Shown in pieces: positions 22,816 to 34,098 of a stretch of 64,000 nucleotides of DNA. A program made the position numbers and the translations under genes. Origin of the DNA: Nereocystis luetkeana (lineage: Eukaryota; Sar; Phaeophyceae; Laminariales; Laminariaceae); NCBI GenBank assembly GCA_031213475.1, contig JARUPZ010000013.1, positions 8,331,338 to 8,395,337 on the forward strand. Reading direction: 5' to 3'. Under the pieces are notes generated by a model, which saw only the letters and a program-made list of their open reading frames with translations, searched no databases and was not told where the DNA came from. Within the stretch, counting starts at the first letter, position 1, and every line of letters begins with the position of its first letter.

Positions 22816-23168
22816 CTCGCGAAAAGCCCTGTTTTTTTTCATGAATCTTTTTTTTTGTTATGAATCGTGTTACGCAGCTACTGGAAAGATAGCTTTAACT
22901 TTCAGTGCTGCATGTTCTGACAATGTATGCCGATACTTTATCTTCCGCAAAACCAAGAGGAAAATCGTTCGGCACTGTGCTGCTGTCTTGCAGAAAGTGT
23001 AACTTTAAATAGCTACCTTCTGAAATCTTACTCACAAATATTTAGAGTCGGCAGTCAGCATACTGCTTAAATCTACCTAAACCTCAGACAGAATAAGCCA
23101 CCAATGAGTAATCTCCGCTCTGAAGGCTTATTGCACATAATACACGAAAGCACAGGATACGAGTACTA

Positions 23169-23282
23169 TTACGAGGAACCATAGTAAATATGACCAAATA
23201 TTGTGAGAGAAAAAAAAGGGAAATGTAAGGTTTTTATGTGTACCGTAGGTCCTACCAGGTATTTCCTATGGTCCCCCCTAAT
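23169..23282 (-). mobile_element. MITE family A, intergenic
   Basis: Diverged copy. The left end is TTACGAGGAACCATAG and the right end CTATGGTCCCCCCTAA. An extra TACCAGGTA lies near the right arm. Confidence 0.5.
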
Positions 23283-23449
23283 ATACAGCCTACACCACCA
23301 TGATGACCGGAAATGTACGGCTATACTATATGCTCATTGATATGTTAAGATCGACGGCACACGACGGGGGGGACACTGTGTATCTCCCTGGGCAGGTTTG
23401 CCTATAATGAGTCGGTACTCGTCGGTACTCACGTGTGTTGTTTGCTTGC

Positions 23450-23640
23450 AGATGAAATATGAAGAGCAACTTTATTCCTTTCGTGCACGGGGAGACTGAG
23501 ACCAAGCTCGTGCGTCTCTGGAAAACCCCTGGTTTCCCACCTAAGATACGCCTTCCAAGTACAAGTACTACAAGTACGATCCCAGTGCATGAACCCAGCT
23601 AATTGCCGGGCTTTCAACCTCATTCAAGGCAGTATCATAA
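23450..23640 (+). repeat. Dispersed repeat R5, copy 1
   Basis: CCTTTCGTGCACGG, GAGACTGAGACCAAGCTCG, AGATACGCCTTCCAAG, ACGATCCCAGTGCATGAACC, CAACCTCATTCAAGGCAG. It matches 53290-53490 in order. Confidence 0.5.
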
Positions 23641-23914
23641 CAGCTATACCTGGTATGTATACCAAGCGCACCATATGTTTCCGTTTAGAGTGGTCCTACA
23701 GCTGGACAAACCGTACCACCATATATAACAACAGAAACTGTAGTACTTTGCGAGCATGTGTAGAAGGGGTGTGATCAACGTGTCACGACCAAGGGGGTAT
23801 AAAACCATACATGCATGTATGTATAACATAGATATAATACTTCGTACCAGGTATGTATCCATAGGCATGGTACATACATGTGTACGTCGCAGTGTGCGGG
23901 CAAAGGTCGTATCT

Positions 23915-24588
23915 ATACATTCGGCATACCAGGTACGACGGAATACGGCACAGCAACAGCAACTCTGTCGGCTTGTTTTTTATGACAGCAAGAAACAACA
24001 GAAGAAGTCTGTTCTTTTTGGTCCGTGTTGCCTTGTCGATGTCGAGAAAAACGAAATAAAAAAAATGACGGTTTCATCGGTTTCGTGGTATTATTATTGT
24101 GGCGGTTGGACTGCTGTGGAGTATGTGTAAGTCCACGATCTAGAATCTATTAATAGACGCTTTTGCCAGAAGGGACGAGCCGCAACGGGAGCTGTGCCCT
24201 TCCTCCCCTCGGCCTCTGGACAGAAACGAAACCTCGCCGTGTACGCCAAGCAAAAAACGCCCGCACGCCGAGCCGACGACAACGACCGCCCCACCTGCAC
24301 AACTAGCAGCATCCCACCCTTCCAAGGAACGACCCATTTGCTGTGCCCTGGTGACTGGTGACCCCAGCAGACCACCCCTGCCTAACCTTCAGTACGACAG
24401 TACCCGGCCAAAGAAGCGATCTTCGTTTTCCACCACAGCTGCAGAAGAAGTGCAACGGCAAACAGGTACCTGGTATGCTATACGGAGACTACACGCACTA
24501 TTAATAACGAGAGCATCTCTGCTTCTACCCGTCCGTACCGCGGAGAGACAGCTGAGGAGGCTATTGTGCGCACAACCGTCACACGACA
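23915..24588 (+). other. Conserved 5' flank of acidic-protein copy 1
   Basis: Shares ordered blocks with 41780-42500 and 43080-43630: TGTCGATGTCGAGAAAAACG, CGGTTTCATCGGTTTC, TCCACGATCTAGAATCTA, and CTCTGGACAGAAACGAAACC. The three flanks are thus copies of one upstream region. It probably carries the promoter and 5' UTR, but I recognise no defined element. Confidence 0.5.
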
Positions 24589-24603
24589 ATGAGGCAGGGG
24601 GGC

Positions 24604-25522
24604 ATGATGACGCTATTCCGCGCGCAGGCGTGTGCTGCATTGCTGGCGGTCACGTGCTGCCCCAGCCCGGCGAAGGCCTTCGTGCCTATGCGGCGGGGGG
24701 GGCCCAGCAACGTCGTGGACAGACGATGCGTAGACGACCTAGCAACGACGAGGGACGCCGCGAAAGGAAGCGGCTTCTTAGCAGGCAGCCCACTGCCTAG
24801 CATAGGGAGCTGCAATGGCATCGACGAGACTGAGGTGCCTCTCCCCCGGGCACCAAGTGCGAAAGGGCACGCCGAGGCGTCCGGAGGCACGGTGTGCCCG
24901 CTCAGGCTGTACGATATTTTTTACATGATTGAGGTGGGTCTTTGCTCAACTCCAATGCTGCGTCGAGTCGAGGGGAAGTATATACTCGCAGCTGTGGCCG
25001 TGATACTGCGGTCTATACGAGTACCTCCGGCTAGCACACTTCTCTGCCGGAAGTATGTATAGGCTGCAGTTACTGTGTGTCTCTGTTATCTCAGTTACAA
25101 TTTTAAGACAGGCGCTGTTGGTGTTCGTGTTGATGTGTAGTTGTCTGATTCGCGGTGCGTATATACTTGGTCTATGTACGTACAGGCACCGTACGGTAGG
25201 CGCACCATATTGCACTACTCTACAGCAGGCCGAACCCCGCTGTTAACATGCGTTGCCCTACTCGTACATCGGTCGGGTACTATGCCTGGTCTCTATTAAA
25301 AGTAGCAGCTGAGAGCCGATTCCCACGAAAAGCATTATGTCGAGCGGGCGTTGTGTAGGGGTGGGGGGGGCGGGGGCGGGGCCCACCGGTTGCTCCGGCG
25401 AGGAATCGTATGACTTAGTACTGTAGCTACTGCTGTGGTGCATCAAATATAAACCGCGAACTACAGTATATCGTCGTCATCACCATCCACACCGCCATCA
25501 TCATCAACAACACCACCATTAA

Positions 25523-25563
<41 letters not shown>

Positions 25564-28500
25564 CAATCAGCACCATCATCACCAACATCACCATCCTCAT
25601 CATCATTGCTATCGTTATGTCCCCGATCCTTGGTCCCTGATTTAAGATTTATTGTGTCGTTCTGGCACAGATGCTGCTGTAGTGTCTTATCGCATCGACA
25701 ATCGATCTCATGGCCCTTTCCGTGTGTGTGTCTAGCAGACCTGCGACCTGGGAAGCACCGTCGGTGTCGAGGGCCAGGAGCCCTCAGGCGAAGAAGTAGA
25801 AGAAGAAGAAGAAGAAGAAGAGGCCGTGCCCAAAGGGGAGGCGGGAAACGAGATCACTACCATCACCGACAATGTGGTAGAAGAGAAGGAGGAGAAGGAG
25901 TGGGGCGTGGACGAAGGGGAGCAGTGGGAGGAGGAGGAGGAGTGGGAGTGGGTCGTGGACGACGAAAGTCAGAGGGAGATTGCTGACATTGCGATGAGGA
26001 TCACCGAGCCAGTGAGGGAGGAGAGGGAGACCGTCGTCATGACGATCGACATCACCGAGCTTGAAGGGGGGGGGGGGGGAAGAAAGGAGGAGGAGGAGGA
26101 GGAGGAGGAGGAGGAGGAGGAGGAGTGGGAGATCGACGAGGAGAGTCAGAGGGAGATTGCTGGCATTGCGATGAGGATCACCGAGCCAGTGAGGGAGGAG
26201 AGGGAGGCCGTCGTCATGACGATCGAGCTGGCGGAGCCCGAGAAGAGGGGCAAAGACAGAGAGGGGGAGGAAGAGGAGGAGGAAGAGGAGTGGGAATGGG
26301 AGATCGACGAGGAGAGTCGGAGGGAGATCGCTGACATTGCGATGAGGATCACCGAGCCGGTGAAGGAAGAGAGGGAGACCGCCGTCATGACGATCGACAT
26401 CACCGAGCTTGAAAGGGGGGGGAGAGAGAGAAAGGAGGAAGAGAAGGGGGGAGAGGAGGGGGAGGAGGACGAGGGGAGAGGGGAGGGCGAGGAGAGGGGG
26501 GGCGAGCAAGGGGGGGAGGAAGAGGAGGAAGACGAGGAGGGGGAGGGGAAGGGGAAGGAGGAGAGTATGTCTTCTTCTGGACGGACCCCGCCAAATGCTG
26601 GCACTGCGGAGACTGCTTCTGTTGCTGCTGCGGCCGCTCCGATCGCGGTCCCTGCCTCTGTGAGTCCTGTGACCCAGTCTGTTCCCGAGCTCGAGTGTTG
26701 GCCTCTGCCTGGACTGCTCGTGAAGGACGGAGTGAGAAAGACGCGGGACCGACCAGTCGTAGCAGTTTCCCACGGGACCGCTGTCGGTAAGTGGCCTTTA
26801 GAGTCTCTCCCTCTCTCGGCTCGCTGCTTCTGAAGTCCCTAAAAATACTAGGCGCGCTTGTGGAACACTCGACACGTAGATCGAGTGTTCATGCTGTGCG
26901 CGACATCCTACCGATTTGACGTGCCTGATAACGCACATTGCACATGATGGACGACGACGGTTGTTTCGAAACTCAGAATTTGTAAGCTCAGCACCTGGGC
27001 AGGGGCACTTATGACGTGTAGGCGTGTTCATCACCTCTAACCCGCTTGGAAGTTCAGAGGGGAAAAATTGCAGGGGCACCTATGATGTGTAGGCGTGTTC
27101 ATCACCTCTAACCCGCTTGGAAATTCAGAGGGGAAAAATTGACGACAAACAGTGCCACGATTGCAGCGACGACCACTGCGTGGTTGGGACATGATTCAAT
27201 GATTGGAAATGTACCTACAGTAGAGAAACACTGAATGCCGGGTTCACAGGGCACGAGGAAAACTCTTTTTTTTATTGGTGTTGTTAGAAGACGGCATTGC
27301 CCACGAGGCAACAATACACGACACACTTTTTTTTCCTGCCAGGGGACGTCGAAGGCGCATGACCTCGCCAAGGGGCACCCTCAAGTAGGCGTTTTTCCGC
27401 CGGGGGGATTTGAAGACGCCCGATCCCGCCTCAGACGTGATTCACTGTTTCACTTGATGATGCCCGAGGCGAGGCCGAGCGCCTGGAGTAAGGGGTCGTA
27501 GGTTGCGTCTTGGACAACACCCGCTCCCAACGACACCAACAAATCGAACTCCCCGTGCCCTGCGAACCCTGAACTCAGTGTTTTGCCGGTATTTTGCCGG
27601 TGCATTGCCGGTACATTGTCGGTACATTCGGAGCGATAGACGGCAGGGCGGGAGAGTGAGTGTCGTGCTTCCCGCACACGCTACCCGCTCCCACTTGATG
27701 ACCGAAGTATATCAAGAAAGATAGGCTACTAATCTGTGTGACCTGTGTGATATGTGTGAACTGTTTGGTCTACAGGAAGTCATGTTCGTTCGCCGGGCGG
27801 GAGCTGTATAATCTGCGTGATCCTAGGACGGGTTTCCTGGGTCGGGCCTGTACTACATAGATCCTGCACAACCTGTCACAACGGCAGCTTCTATAGGATC
27901 TAGTGGATCTATCGCAGATATGTCCCACGTGTGATGGTTTTCCCCTTTTTATTTCGTGTTTTCCTTCGTGTTTCCTCGGTCTTGTTTTTCGTCTCCCTTG
28001 GCATGTCCAGGAGTGATCAACGTAGACGAACACAGGTGACACTGGCATTAAACAACTCGCAGTTGTACACGGGAAGCATGACACTCACACACTCGCCCAC
28101 CCGCCCGCCCGCCCCGCCTCGTCATCTGCCGTCCTGAAAAATACACCGGAAATGTACCGGCAACGTACCGGCAATGTACCGGCAAAACTCTGGAATCAGG
28201 ATTCGAAGGGTACGGCGAGAAATTCAACTTGATGGTGTCGTTGGATGCGGGTGCCGGCCGAAAGGCAACCTGCAACCCCTTCTTCCGTGGCGGGTCTTGG
28301 AGGGCGCTGGGCTTCGTCAAGGGCACTATTGAGAGGAGGAGCAACAGCAGCAGCAGCAGCAGCAGCAACAGCCTCAGCAGCAGCAGCCTCAGCGGCGCCA
28401 GCAGGTCTTCTGTCCAGGACAACGTGGCTGCTGATTGGTCCAAGGTGGGTGGGCGATACTACTGCTGTAGTTTCTACTACCGAATGGTACTCTTTCTACT

Positions 28501-28651
28501 ATTAATAGTGGTACTATCAATGCTACAAACTACTCCTAGTAATACTACAACTACTGTTAATACTACTAGTACTAATTCTACTAGTACTAATACTACAGCT
28601 ACTATTAGTACTACTAGTAGTACTAGTACTACTCCCACCACTTCCTGCTAA
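24604..28651 (+). CDS. Acidic protein with bipartite plastid signal, copy 1 (three exons)
   Basis: Function unknown. Model: exons 24604-24933, 25739-26786, 28200-28651, GT-AG introns, 609 residues. Residues 1-25 form a signal peptide ending PSPAKA, followed by FVPMRR and a basic stretch. Phe at +1 is the hallmark of proteins entering red-lineage secondary plastids. Exon 1 ends LRLYDIFYMIE. Exon 2 opens TCDLGST and is dominated by Glu runs around three repeats of the type SQREIADIAMRITEPV then VVMTIDI. It closes with ELECWPLPGLLV and VVAVSHGTAV. Exon 3 encodes GFEGYGEKFNLMVSLDAGA, a Ser run, and a Leu-rich then Thr/Ser/Asn-rich tail made by ACT triplets. The paralogue stops 62 codons earlier; a small indel removed that stop here. 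I chose the MMT start because it is shared with copy 2; an in-frame ATG lies five codons upstream. The family conservation supports a real gene; the tail is doubtful. Confidence 0.5.
25480..25620 (+). repeat. CAT/ATC trinucleotide tract in intron 1 of copy 1
   Basis: An ATCATC run of about 14 uninterrupted units plus interrupted flanks. It is non-coding. Confidence 0.5.
27000..27141 (+). repeat. 71-bp tandem duplication in intron 2 of copy 1
   Basis: Two units starting CAGGGGCAC and ending GGGGAAAAATTG, differing at about five positions, so recently formed. Confidence 0.5.
27450..27568 (-). pseudogene. Orphan third exon of the acidic-protein family, antisense in intron 2 of copy 1
   Basis: On the minus strand an AG acceptor (GTTCAG) is followed by the family's exon 3 start in the same phase: FAGHGEFDLLVSLGAGVVQ, then TYDPLLQALGLASGIIK and TGA. 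It matches copies 1 and 2 closely and has no stop or shift. No partner exons 1 or 2 are visible upstream on that strand. Tandem TACCGGCAA units precede it as in the other copies. It is likely an inverted duplicate fragment, possibly still spliceable. Confidence 0.5.
27780..27915 (+). repeat. Dispersed repeat R6, copy 1
   Basis: CGCCGGGCGGGAGCTGTATA, GATCCTAGGACGGGTTTCC, CAACGGCAGCTTCTATAGG. It is related to 48690-48905, 50640-50785 and 58990-59200. Confidence 0.5.
28145..28190 (+). repeat. Short TACCGGCAA repeats before exon 3 of copy 1
   Basis: Three to four units of about 11 bases (AATGTACCGGC) lie directly before the acceptor. The same units precede the orphan exon (27590-27630, other strand) and copy 2 exon 3 (47010-47050, AATGTACCGAC four times). 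Confidence 0.5.
28508..28645 (+). repeat. ACT/AGT triplet-rich tract
   Basis: Imperfect TACTACT, TAATACTAC and CTAGTACTA runs. In the copy 1 frame it encodes Thr, Ser and Asn. A shorter relative lies at 47330-47440, after the stop of copy 2. Confidence 0.5.
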
Positions 28652-28864
28652 GGTTCATAATTGCGTTTGACATCCGACAATCAATGTTTCGCATGAGCTT
28701 CATCGTTGATCACTTATAAACATACGCCGAAATCAGGAGAACAGAACAGAGAAAAAAAAAGCTACAGTAGACTACTGGACTACAGTACCTTTGGCGTTGA
28801 TCACTCATAAACATTCGACGAAAGAGGAAAACCAAAATAATGAAACAGAAAAGGTCACTAGCTG

Positions 28865-29310
28865 GAGTACAGCAGCTTATTGCACTACAGTAGCTTATTG
28901 GACTACAGTAGCTTCTTGGGCCACTGTAGCTTATTGGACTACCGTAGCTTATTGGACTACGGTAGATTGTCGGGCTACAGTAGCTCATTGGACGAAAGTA
29001 GTATATTGGACTACAGTAGATCATTGGAATACCGTAGCTTATTGGACTACAGTAGATTGTCGGGCTACAGTAGATTATTGGACTACAGTAGCTTATTGAA
29101 CTACAGTAGATTATTGGACTACCGTAGCTTATTGGACTACAGTAGATTTTCGGACTATCGGAGCTTATTGGACTACAGTAATGTATTGGACTACAGTAGA
29201 TTGTCGGCCTACCGTAGCCTATTGGACTACAGTAGATTGTCGGACTACAGTAGATTATTGGACAACAGTAGCTTATTGAACTACAGTAGATTATTGGACT
29301 ACAGTATCTT
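28865..29310 (+). repeat. 18-bp minisatellite (TTATTGGACTACAGTAGC type)
   Basis: About 25 units. As 18 is a multiple of three, all plus-strand frames stay open; one reads (SLLDYS)n for about 150 residues. Flanks share CGTTGATCACTCATAAACAT (left) and CGTTGATCGCTCATAAACAT (right). There is no sign of a real gene: the repeat makes the frames. Confidence 0.5.
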
Positions 29311-29867
29311 CAACGTTGATCGCTCATAAACATTCACGAAACGAAAAAAAAAGAACACCAAGGGAAGCTAAAACCGAAAGTCAACCCTTCGCCCAAAGTA
29401 TCACTCCTTTCTGTTGCATCAGGTGTGTACTCTGTTCACCTATTATCACATATGCCAGACCATTGCTCAAGTGGACCGGACAAAGAGCTGATTCAACGAT
29501 ACCCATACAACAAAGATACTGTTTCGGCAGTACTGTTCTATATGTAGTCTGAGAGTAGGGCTGTACCAATAAATACGATGAATTATGTCAACTTTTTCAT
29601 TTTGAATGAATAACGCCCCGCACATTGTCAGAAGGCAAATAAAAAAAAATAGAAAAAATAACCTCCACATACATGTTGCTCGTAGCTGCTCACACAAGCC
29701 GTAATACTTTTTATATGGTGGCTATGCAAATCATACCGTCAATAGCATGCTGGTCACGCTACATGCTATCATTACGAGCTCAAAAGGGTGGGTTGGTGTG
29801 TCATTTCCGTCAGCGCGGGAGACAAGGGGGGCGACGGTTTCCCCCCCCCCCCCCCCCCCCGTACGAC

Positions 29868-29915
29868 TACGGTCATGCATGAGATCGAGTACATCTCTCC
29901 TATCGAGTACACCCC
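29868..29915 (+). repeat. R7 repeat, short copy between two C runs
   Basis: TACGACTACGGTCATGCATG, then AGATCGAGTACATCTCTCC and ATCGAGTACACC. C runs of over 20 bases lie on both sides. Confidence 0.5.
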
Positions 29916-29989
29916 CCCCCCCCCCCCCCCCCCCCCGCTCCCGAAAAATATAGGATTGTGATGCTCATACAAAACTAGCAGCTTTCCGT

Positions 29990-30240
29990 TCGTCAAGCAG
30001 CACTCCCCTTCTTTCTCGACCCCAGCCTCGCCAAGTTGCGCCCCTCCCCCCCCCTTCCCCCCGCACTACGCCCCCCTCCCCCCTCCCGCGGCCGCACGCC
30101 CAACCTCACTCTCCCACAGCCGCCGCCCCCCCCCTGCTCTCCCTCGCCCAACCCCCGCCCCCCCGCCCCGTCCTCCTCTCCACGGAAGGGTAGGGCACTC
30201 GTACACATTCTCGTCACGCTTGATCGTGCTTAGGTTTGGC
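29990..30240 (+). repeat. Dispersed repeat R3, copy 1 (C-rich)
   Basis: GTCAAGCAGCACTCCCCTTC, CCCAGCCTCGCCAAGTTGCG, a long C-rich part, then CATTCTCGTCACGCTTGATC. Same order as 47700-47990. It lies downstream of acidic-protein copy 1. Confidence 0.5.
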
Positions 30241-30577
30241 GCACATCTCTCAGATTTTTTTTTGTTTTTTTCCTGTGACATCGCGTTTCTTTATGCCCCA
30301 GCCGGAGCCTAACTGTGTGAGGGTCGGGTTTTTTCAGCGTTGACTGCGAGAGAACGAGCGAGCGCGATAGTTTGGGTTGATTACTTCGGCCGGATGGCAA
30401 ACGAAAACAATTTGACAGCAACAACGTGCCTGTGTCCTGGGGGGGGGGGGGTAAAGTCTGTTTGTTTTGGGGCGCAGATCGTATCGCCCTGTTATGAGCG
30501 GAGCCGTCCTCCAAATAGCTATCGTAGGCGGAGCGAAGGACATCCTCGGGCGAGGAACGAAAACTAAAGCAACGAGT

Positions 30578-30680
30578 CAGTCAACTCTTTTTCGCACCGC
30601 GGTACCGCTTCGGGGGCAGACTACTTAGAATTTGAGTGTATTTTCACTGCAATGGGAGTGCAGTCTGAAATAGGTCAAAG
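30578..30680. mobile_element. MITE family B, strongly diverged
   Basis: CGCACCGCGGTACCG, CAGACTACTTAGAATTTGAG and GGGAGTGCAGTCTGAAATAG keep the family order, but many bases differ. Confidence 0.5.
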
Positions 30681-30917
30681 GGCAGTTACTTTCGAACAAA
30701 GTTTGAGCCGAAATTTGCTGATTTCCCCATAGGATACACGAAAAACTAAGAGTATATATATATATATATATCGGCACCCCACTTTGAAAAAAATGTCAGG
30801 CAGGGGGGGGGGGGGGGTATACTGAAATCAATTCAAACAGAACTGGAAAAAACATGTTTTATCCAAGTTCCGACAAAAAAAACCGAGGCTTCAATTTGTC
30901 TTCAAATTCCGACAAGG

Positions 30918-31184
30918 TGGTGTTATAAGGATTACCCTGGGCTGAGTAGTCGATCAATTTTTTACCCCTATAGCTCAGTAGGTAACGCCATCACATTTGA
31001 CGTCTTCGAGGACACGGGTTCGAATCTCCCTCCGAGCGTTTCTTTGACGAGAAACTCTAGCCCGTGCGGTCCATAAAGACGCATCTCCCTGGTTCCCCAG
31101 GTGCTGTATCGACGCGGGTAGGTCAGAGTGCGGCCGTATACGGTACCGACGCCCCAAGCATCCCGCCTTTAAGAGCGGGGGAGG
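30918..31184 (+). mobile_element. tRNA-derived SINE, first unit
   Basis: Starts GGTGTTATAAGGATTACCC. A pol III box A (TAGCTCAGTAGG, 30971-30982) and box B (GGTTCGAATC, about 31018-31027) are spaced as in a tRNA. A tRNA-unrelated body follows with CATCTCCCTGGTTCCCCAGG. The acceptor and T stems do not pair properly, so it is not a functional tRNA gene. Confidence 0.5.
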
Positions 31185-31275
31185 AGTGTAATGAGGATTA
31201 CCCTGGGCTAGGCAACCGATCGGTATTTTATCCCTGTAGCTCAGTAGGTAAACGCCTTCACCTGGTACGTACAGT
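31185..31275 (+). mobile_element. tRNA-derived SINE, second (truncated) unit
   Basis: GAGGATTACCCTGGGCTAGG restarts the head of the element. A second box A (TAGCTCAGTAGG, 31237-31248) follows, then the unit breaks off at CACCTGGTACG. The pair forms a tandem dimer. Confidence 0.5.
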
Positions 31276-31355
31276 GGGTGCTCCGTTGACGCGTTTTACG
31301 ATGGCGGTAGCACATTTCTGGTGAAACGGTTTCCGAATGGCGGTGCTCCTTAACC

Positions 31356-31545
31356 CAAAACCGTCGGAATGCCGATATTGTTTCGAAAAATGACGTCTTC
31401 GTATACTTGGGCCATTAGGATTATTCCTCGGGATGCAATTTGGGTTTTGATGAAGCCAGTTTTCGGGTGAGGTATAGAGCTCCTTAAGTGAGGGGCCTCA
31501 GAAAACTTCGGGTGAACCTCTATCGTAGAACGCCTCCTATCACCT
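31356..31545 (+). repeat. Dispersed repeat R1, copy 1
   Basis: Shared blocks with 54650-54862 (inverted): AACCGTCGGAATGCC, TACTTGGGCCATTAGGATT, GAGGTATAGAGCTCCTTAAG, GAACCTCTATCGTAGAACG. A weaker third copy is at 35585-35725 (GGTGAGTTATTGAGCTCC). No gene is recognised in it. Confidence 0.5.
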
Positions 31546-31559
31546 TTTTTTCGCACCCC

Positions 31560-34090
31560 CCGATTTATTTCCCGTCTTGTTTTCTGACGCCTGCCGTCAA
31601 TACGTTAGCATCCCCGAGAGAGGGGAAACTCGTGCGTACCGTGTACCGAGCCTGGTTATTTTGTCTCGGCCAAAAAATCTGGTTAGATTTATTTTTGACA
31701 TGTGCTGTATTTTCCTGTTTGTCTGGACGAAACAAAAAAAAACATGAAAGAAAAGAAAATCAGGAGAAACGCTGTTGGATAAAATATTGCCCCCATTCCG
31801 TACCGGGTACCAGTTACTCTCGAAGCACAGAATGTTGGGTTGAGATTGATTCGACGGTTGGGAAGTTTCTGGGTTCTCGGGAGGTTTTGTTTTTGGCCAA
31901 AGCTCGTCCGAGCAAGAGCTTTCTTGGAGAAGAGGGTAAAAAGCGGAAAATAGGTATTTCCCCAAGGCTTGAGACTTTTTCCTTAAAAACGCTGTCCCCG
32001 CGACGACACGGATGATCTATTATGTTTTTACATTTATTTCGCGCGCGGGTGGGGGGGGGGGGGGGGGGGGGGTTTAAACGGCCCTGTTGTTATATTTTTA
32101 TTCGTATTCTGATAGGGGGGTTTCATACGGTAATGTGACCTTTTTTCAGACCGACCGTTTTTTGTTTTTCGTGTAACGCCTTCCACCCAGCTGGCGCATG
32201 TATGTACTCTGCTGCGATTATTCTCACTTTTTTATGGCCTTCCGAAAATTACGAAAGTTCAGTAAAAGGAAAAAAAAAAAAACATGGGAGGTGGCTTCCC
32301 GTGGTATGCGCCAGTATCAACATCACAGACAGACGTTGCATATGGGACAGAGGAAGCACACACTTACTTATAGCAGACAGTGTACGTGCAGCGGCGCCGA
32401 CCGGATGCTACCGATGATTGCTGATGCGCGTCAGTCTGTCACGCTCTCCTATACCAGCATGCACCACTGTGCATGGAAGCAGCGAATCTACCGCGGATTG
32501 CAGCAGAAATCCTAACCAAAAACAATGCACCAGGTACCGGGTCAAAATACGAGCACGCAGACAATTCCAAGCTTTATGTATACACCGAATGTTTATCGAA
32601 GAGCCTCAAAAAACAAAAAGCACACACACACACACACGAAGAGAACCAAAGCTATCTGTGCTCGCAACCTGATGAAGCAATCCCATACCAGGGTATGGGC
32701 TACTACCGTAAGAAGGAAATGTTGCCAGTGAAGACGTGAAAAGATAAAACGGGATTGCACCGAAAACAAGTCGCGTAACTATTTATTCCTGTGTTCATCC
32801 TTCGCCCTTCACCTAATCGTGCCCCCCCCCCCCTCCCCCCTCCCCCCTCCCTCTTATTTCTCCCTACCGGCGACAACCACCATCACCACCACCACGACCC
32901 CCATGGAATATGAACGGATCGTTGCACACAAGGCCGATGGGGAAAGAAAACGCCACCGAGGACGGAGAGACGCAGGAAACGCAGGTTTCCAGGGGCAAGG
33001 CCTGGGTCCGGCGGTGGTGGGGAGGAGTGACGTACTGAGAAATACCTACCCCTCCCTGAGTCGCCGGAGGTATTGGTAGATGAGTAGTCAGGTCAGCACG
33101 GCCTGCAGCGGGGAGTCTATGCACGAAACAGAGGCGTTTCTCCCAAGGGATTGCTTCAATCTACGCTGTATGTTGCGTACGGATTCCTCCCGTGTGTCGT
33201 AGTCACTGGCGACTCGATACATGCTGGGGTGTACCAGGGTAGGGATGTCTCTCCCGGTACTCCTGCCGTAGTGTGGTGAGATGGCGATATCTATGGTATA
33301 CTGGAAGGCTGCAGTGTGGTGATGGTGAAGGGTTGCCGGTATAGCTGGGAGAAGCACCTTCTGATGATCTTTGCCTCGCATGTTTCGCCTTTTTTTTTGT
33401 TTTTTTTGTTTGGCCCTCTGGCCCGGCTCGTCCCATCTGCTGCACCCCGCCCCGCATGATCGCCGAGCGGACTGATACGTACGAGGATGGCCTTGAGACG
33501 AACGTGCTCGTCTCAAAATAACGGCTTGCCGTCTGCGACATCAAAGCCAGGGAACATGGCAACTGTTTCTATAGGAATGCCTACTTCCAGGAATAGCAGC
33601 GCGTTCCCTCTTTTTCGCAGAACAGTCAAGCATACAGTAGTTCCGCCTGCATGTGGCACGACTAGGCTGTCGAAAAACATTGTTTTTTTCTCCCCTGGTA
33701 GGGTTTCCTAGTGGCGTGCGCTGGCGTCGTACTGCGGGGGGGCATAGTAATAAATAGTATTCAGAGCCCATGATGGGCCCAATAGCCATGTATTCCCCAA
33801 TGGTTACAGCCCATGTTTCGTTGTCATCACTAGTGACGGCTGTGCTTTAAAAACGAAAGGGTTGTTTTCTCTGATGCTCCTGTCCTTTTTCAAGCGACGT
33901 ACGGCTCGGAACCAAAGGAGCTTGAAGCCTTTCTTCAATTTCGAAAGAGGTGTTCTCCTTATTTTCGCCGTACCGACAGTAGATACCCCGTACATTATTC
34001 GTACAGTACATCTGTAGCTTGCAAGCTGAGCGACAGACGTGGGGTTATTTCTCCTGCTAGTATTAATACTGCTACTATTAATGGTACTAC
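31560..34090. other. Intergenic, no gene recognised
   Basis: Contains a G run near 32050, CA repeats near 32620 and repeat R2. Frames of 100-175 codons show no recognisable domain. Confidence 0.5.
32860..33600 (+). repeat. Dispersed repeat R2, copy 1 (about 700 bp)
   Basis: Ordered blocks shared with 55436-56140: CACCACCAC run, CAAGGCCGATGGGG, GGTCCGGCGGTGGTGGGG, GCCGGTATAGCTGGGAGAAG, ATGATCGCCGAGCGGACT, ACGAGGATGGCCTTGAGACG. There is no open frame of note. It may be an old non-autonomous element. Confidence 0.5.
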
Positions 34091-34098
34091 CACTTCGG

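Noticed and set aside
28880-29329. A secreted or structural repeat protein (SLLDYS)n
   Set aside because: Several frames are open at once because the 18-bp unit lacks stops; no conserved start, signal or flanking exon was found.
30961-31040. A functional tRNA gene
   Set aside because: Box A and box B are present but acceptor and T stems do not pair, and the sequence is embedded in a dimeric SINE.
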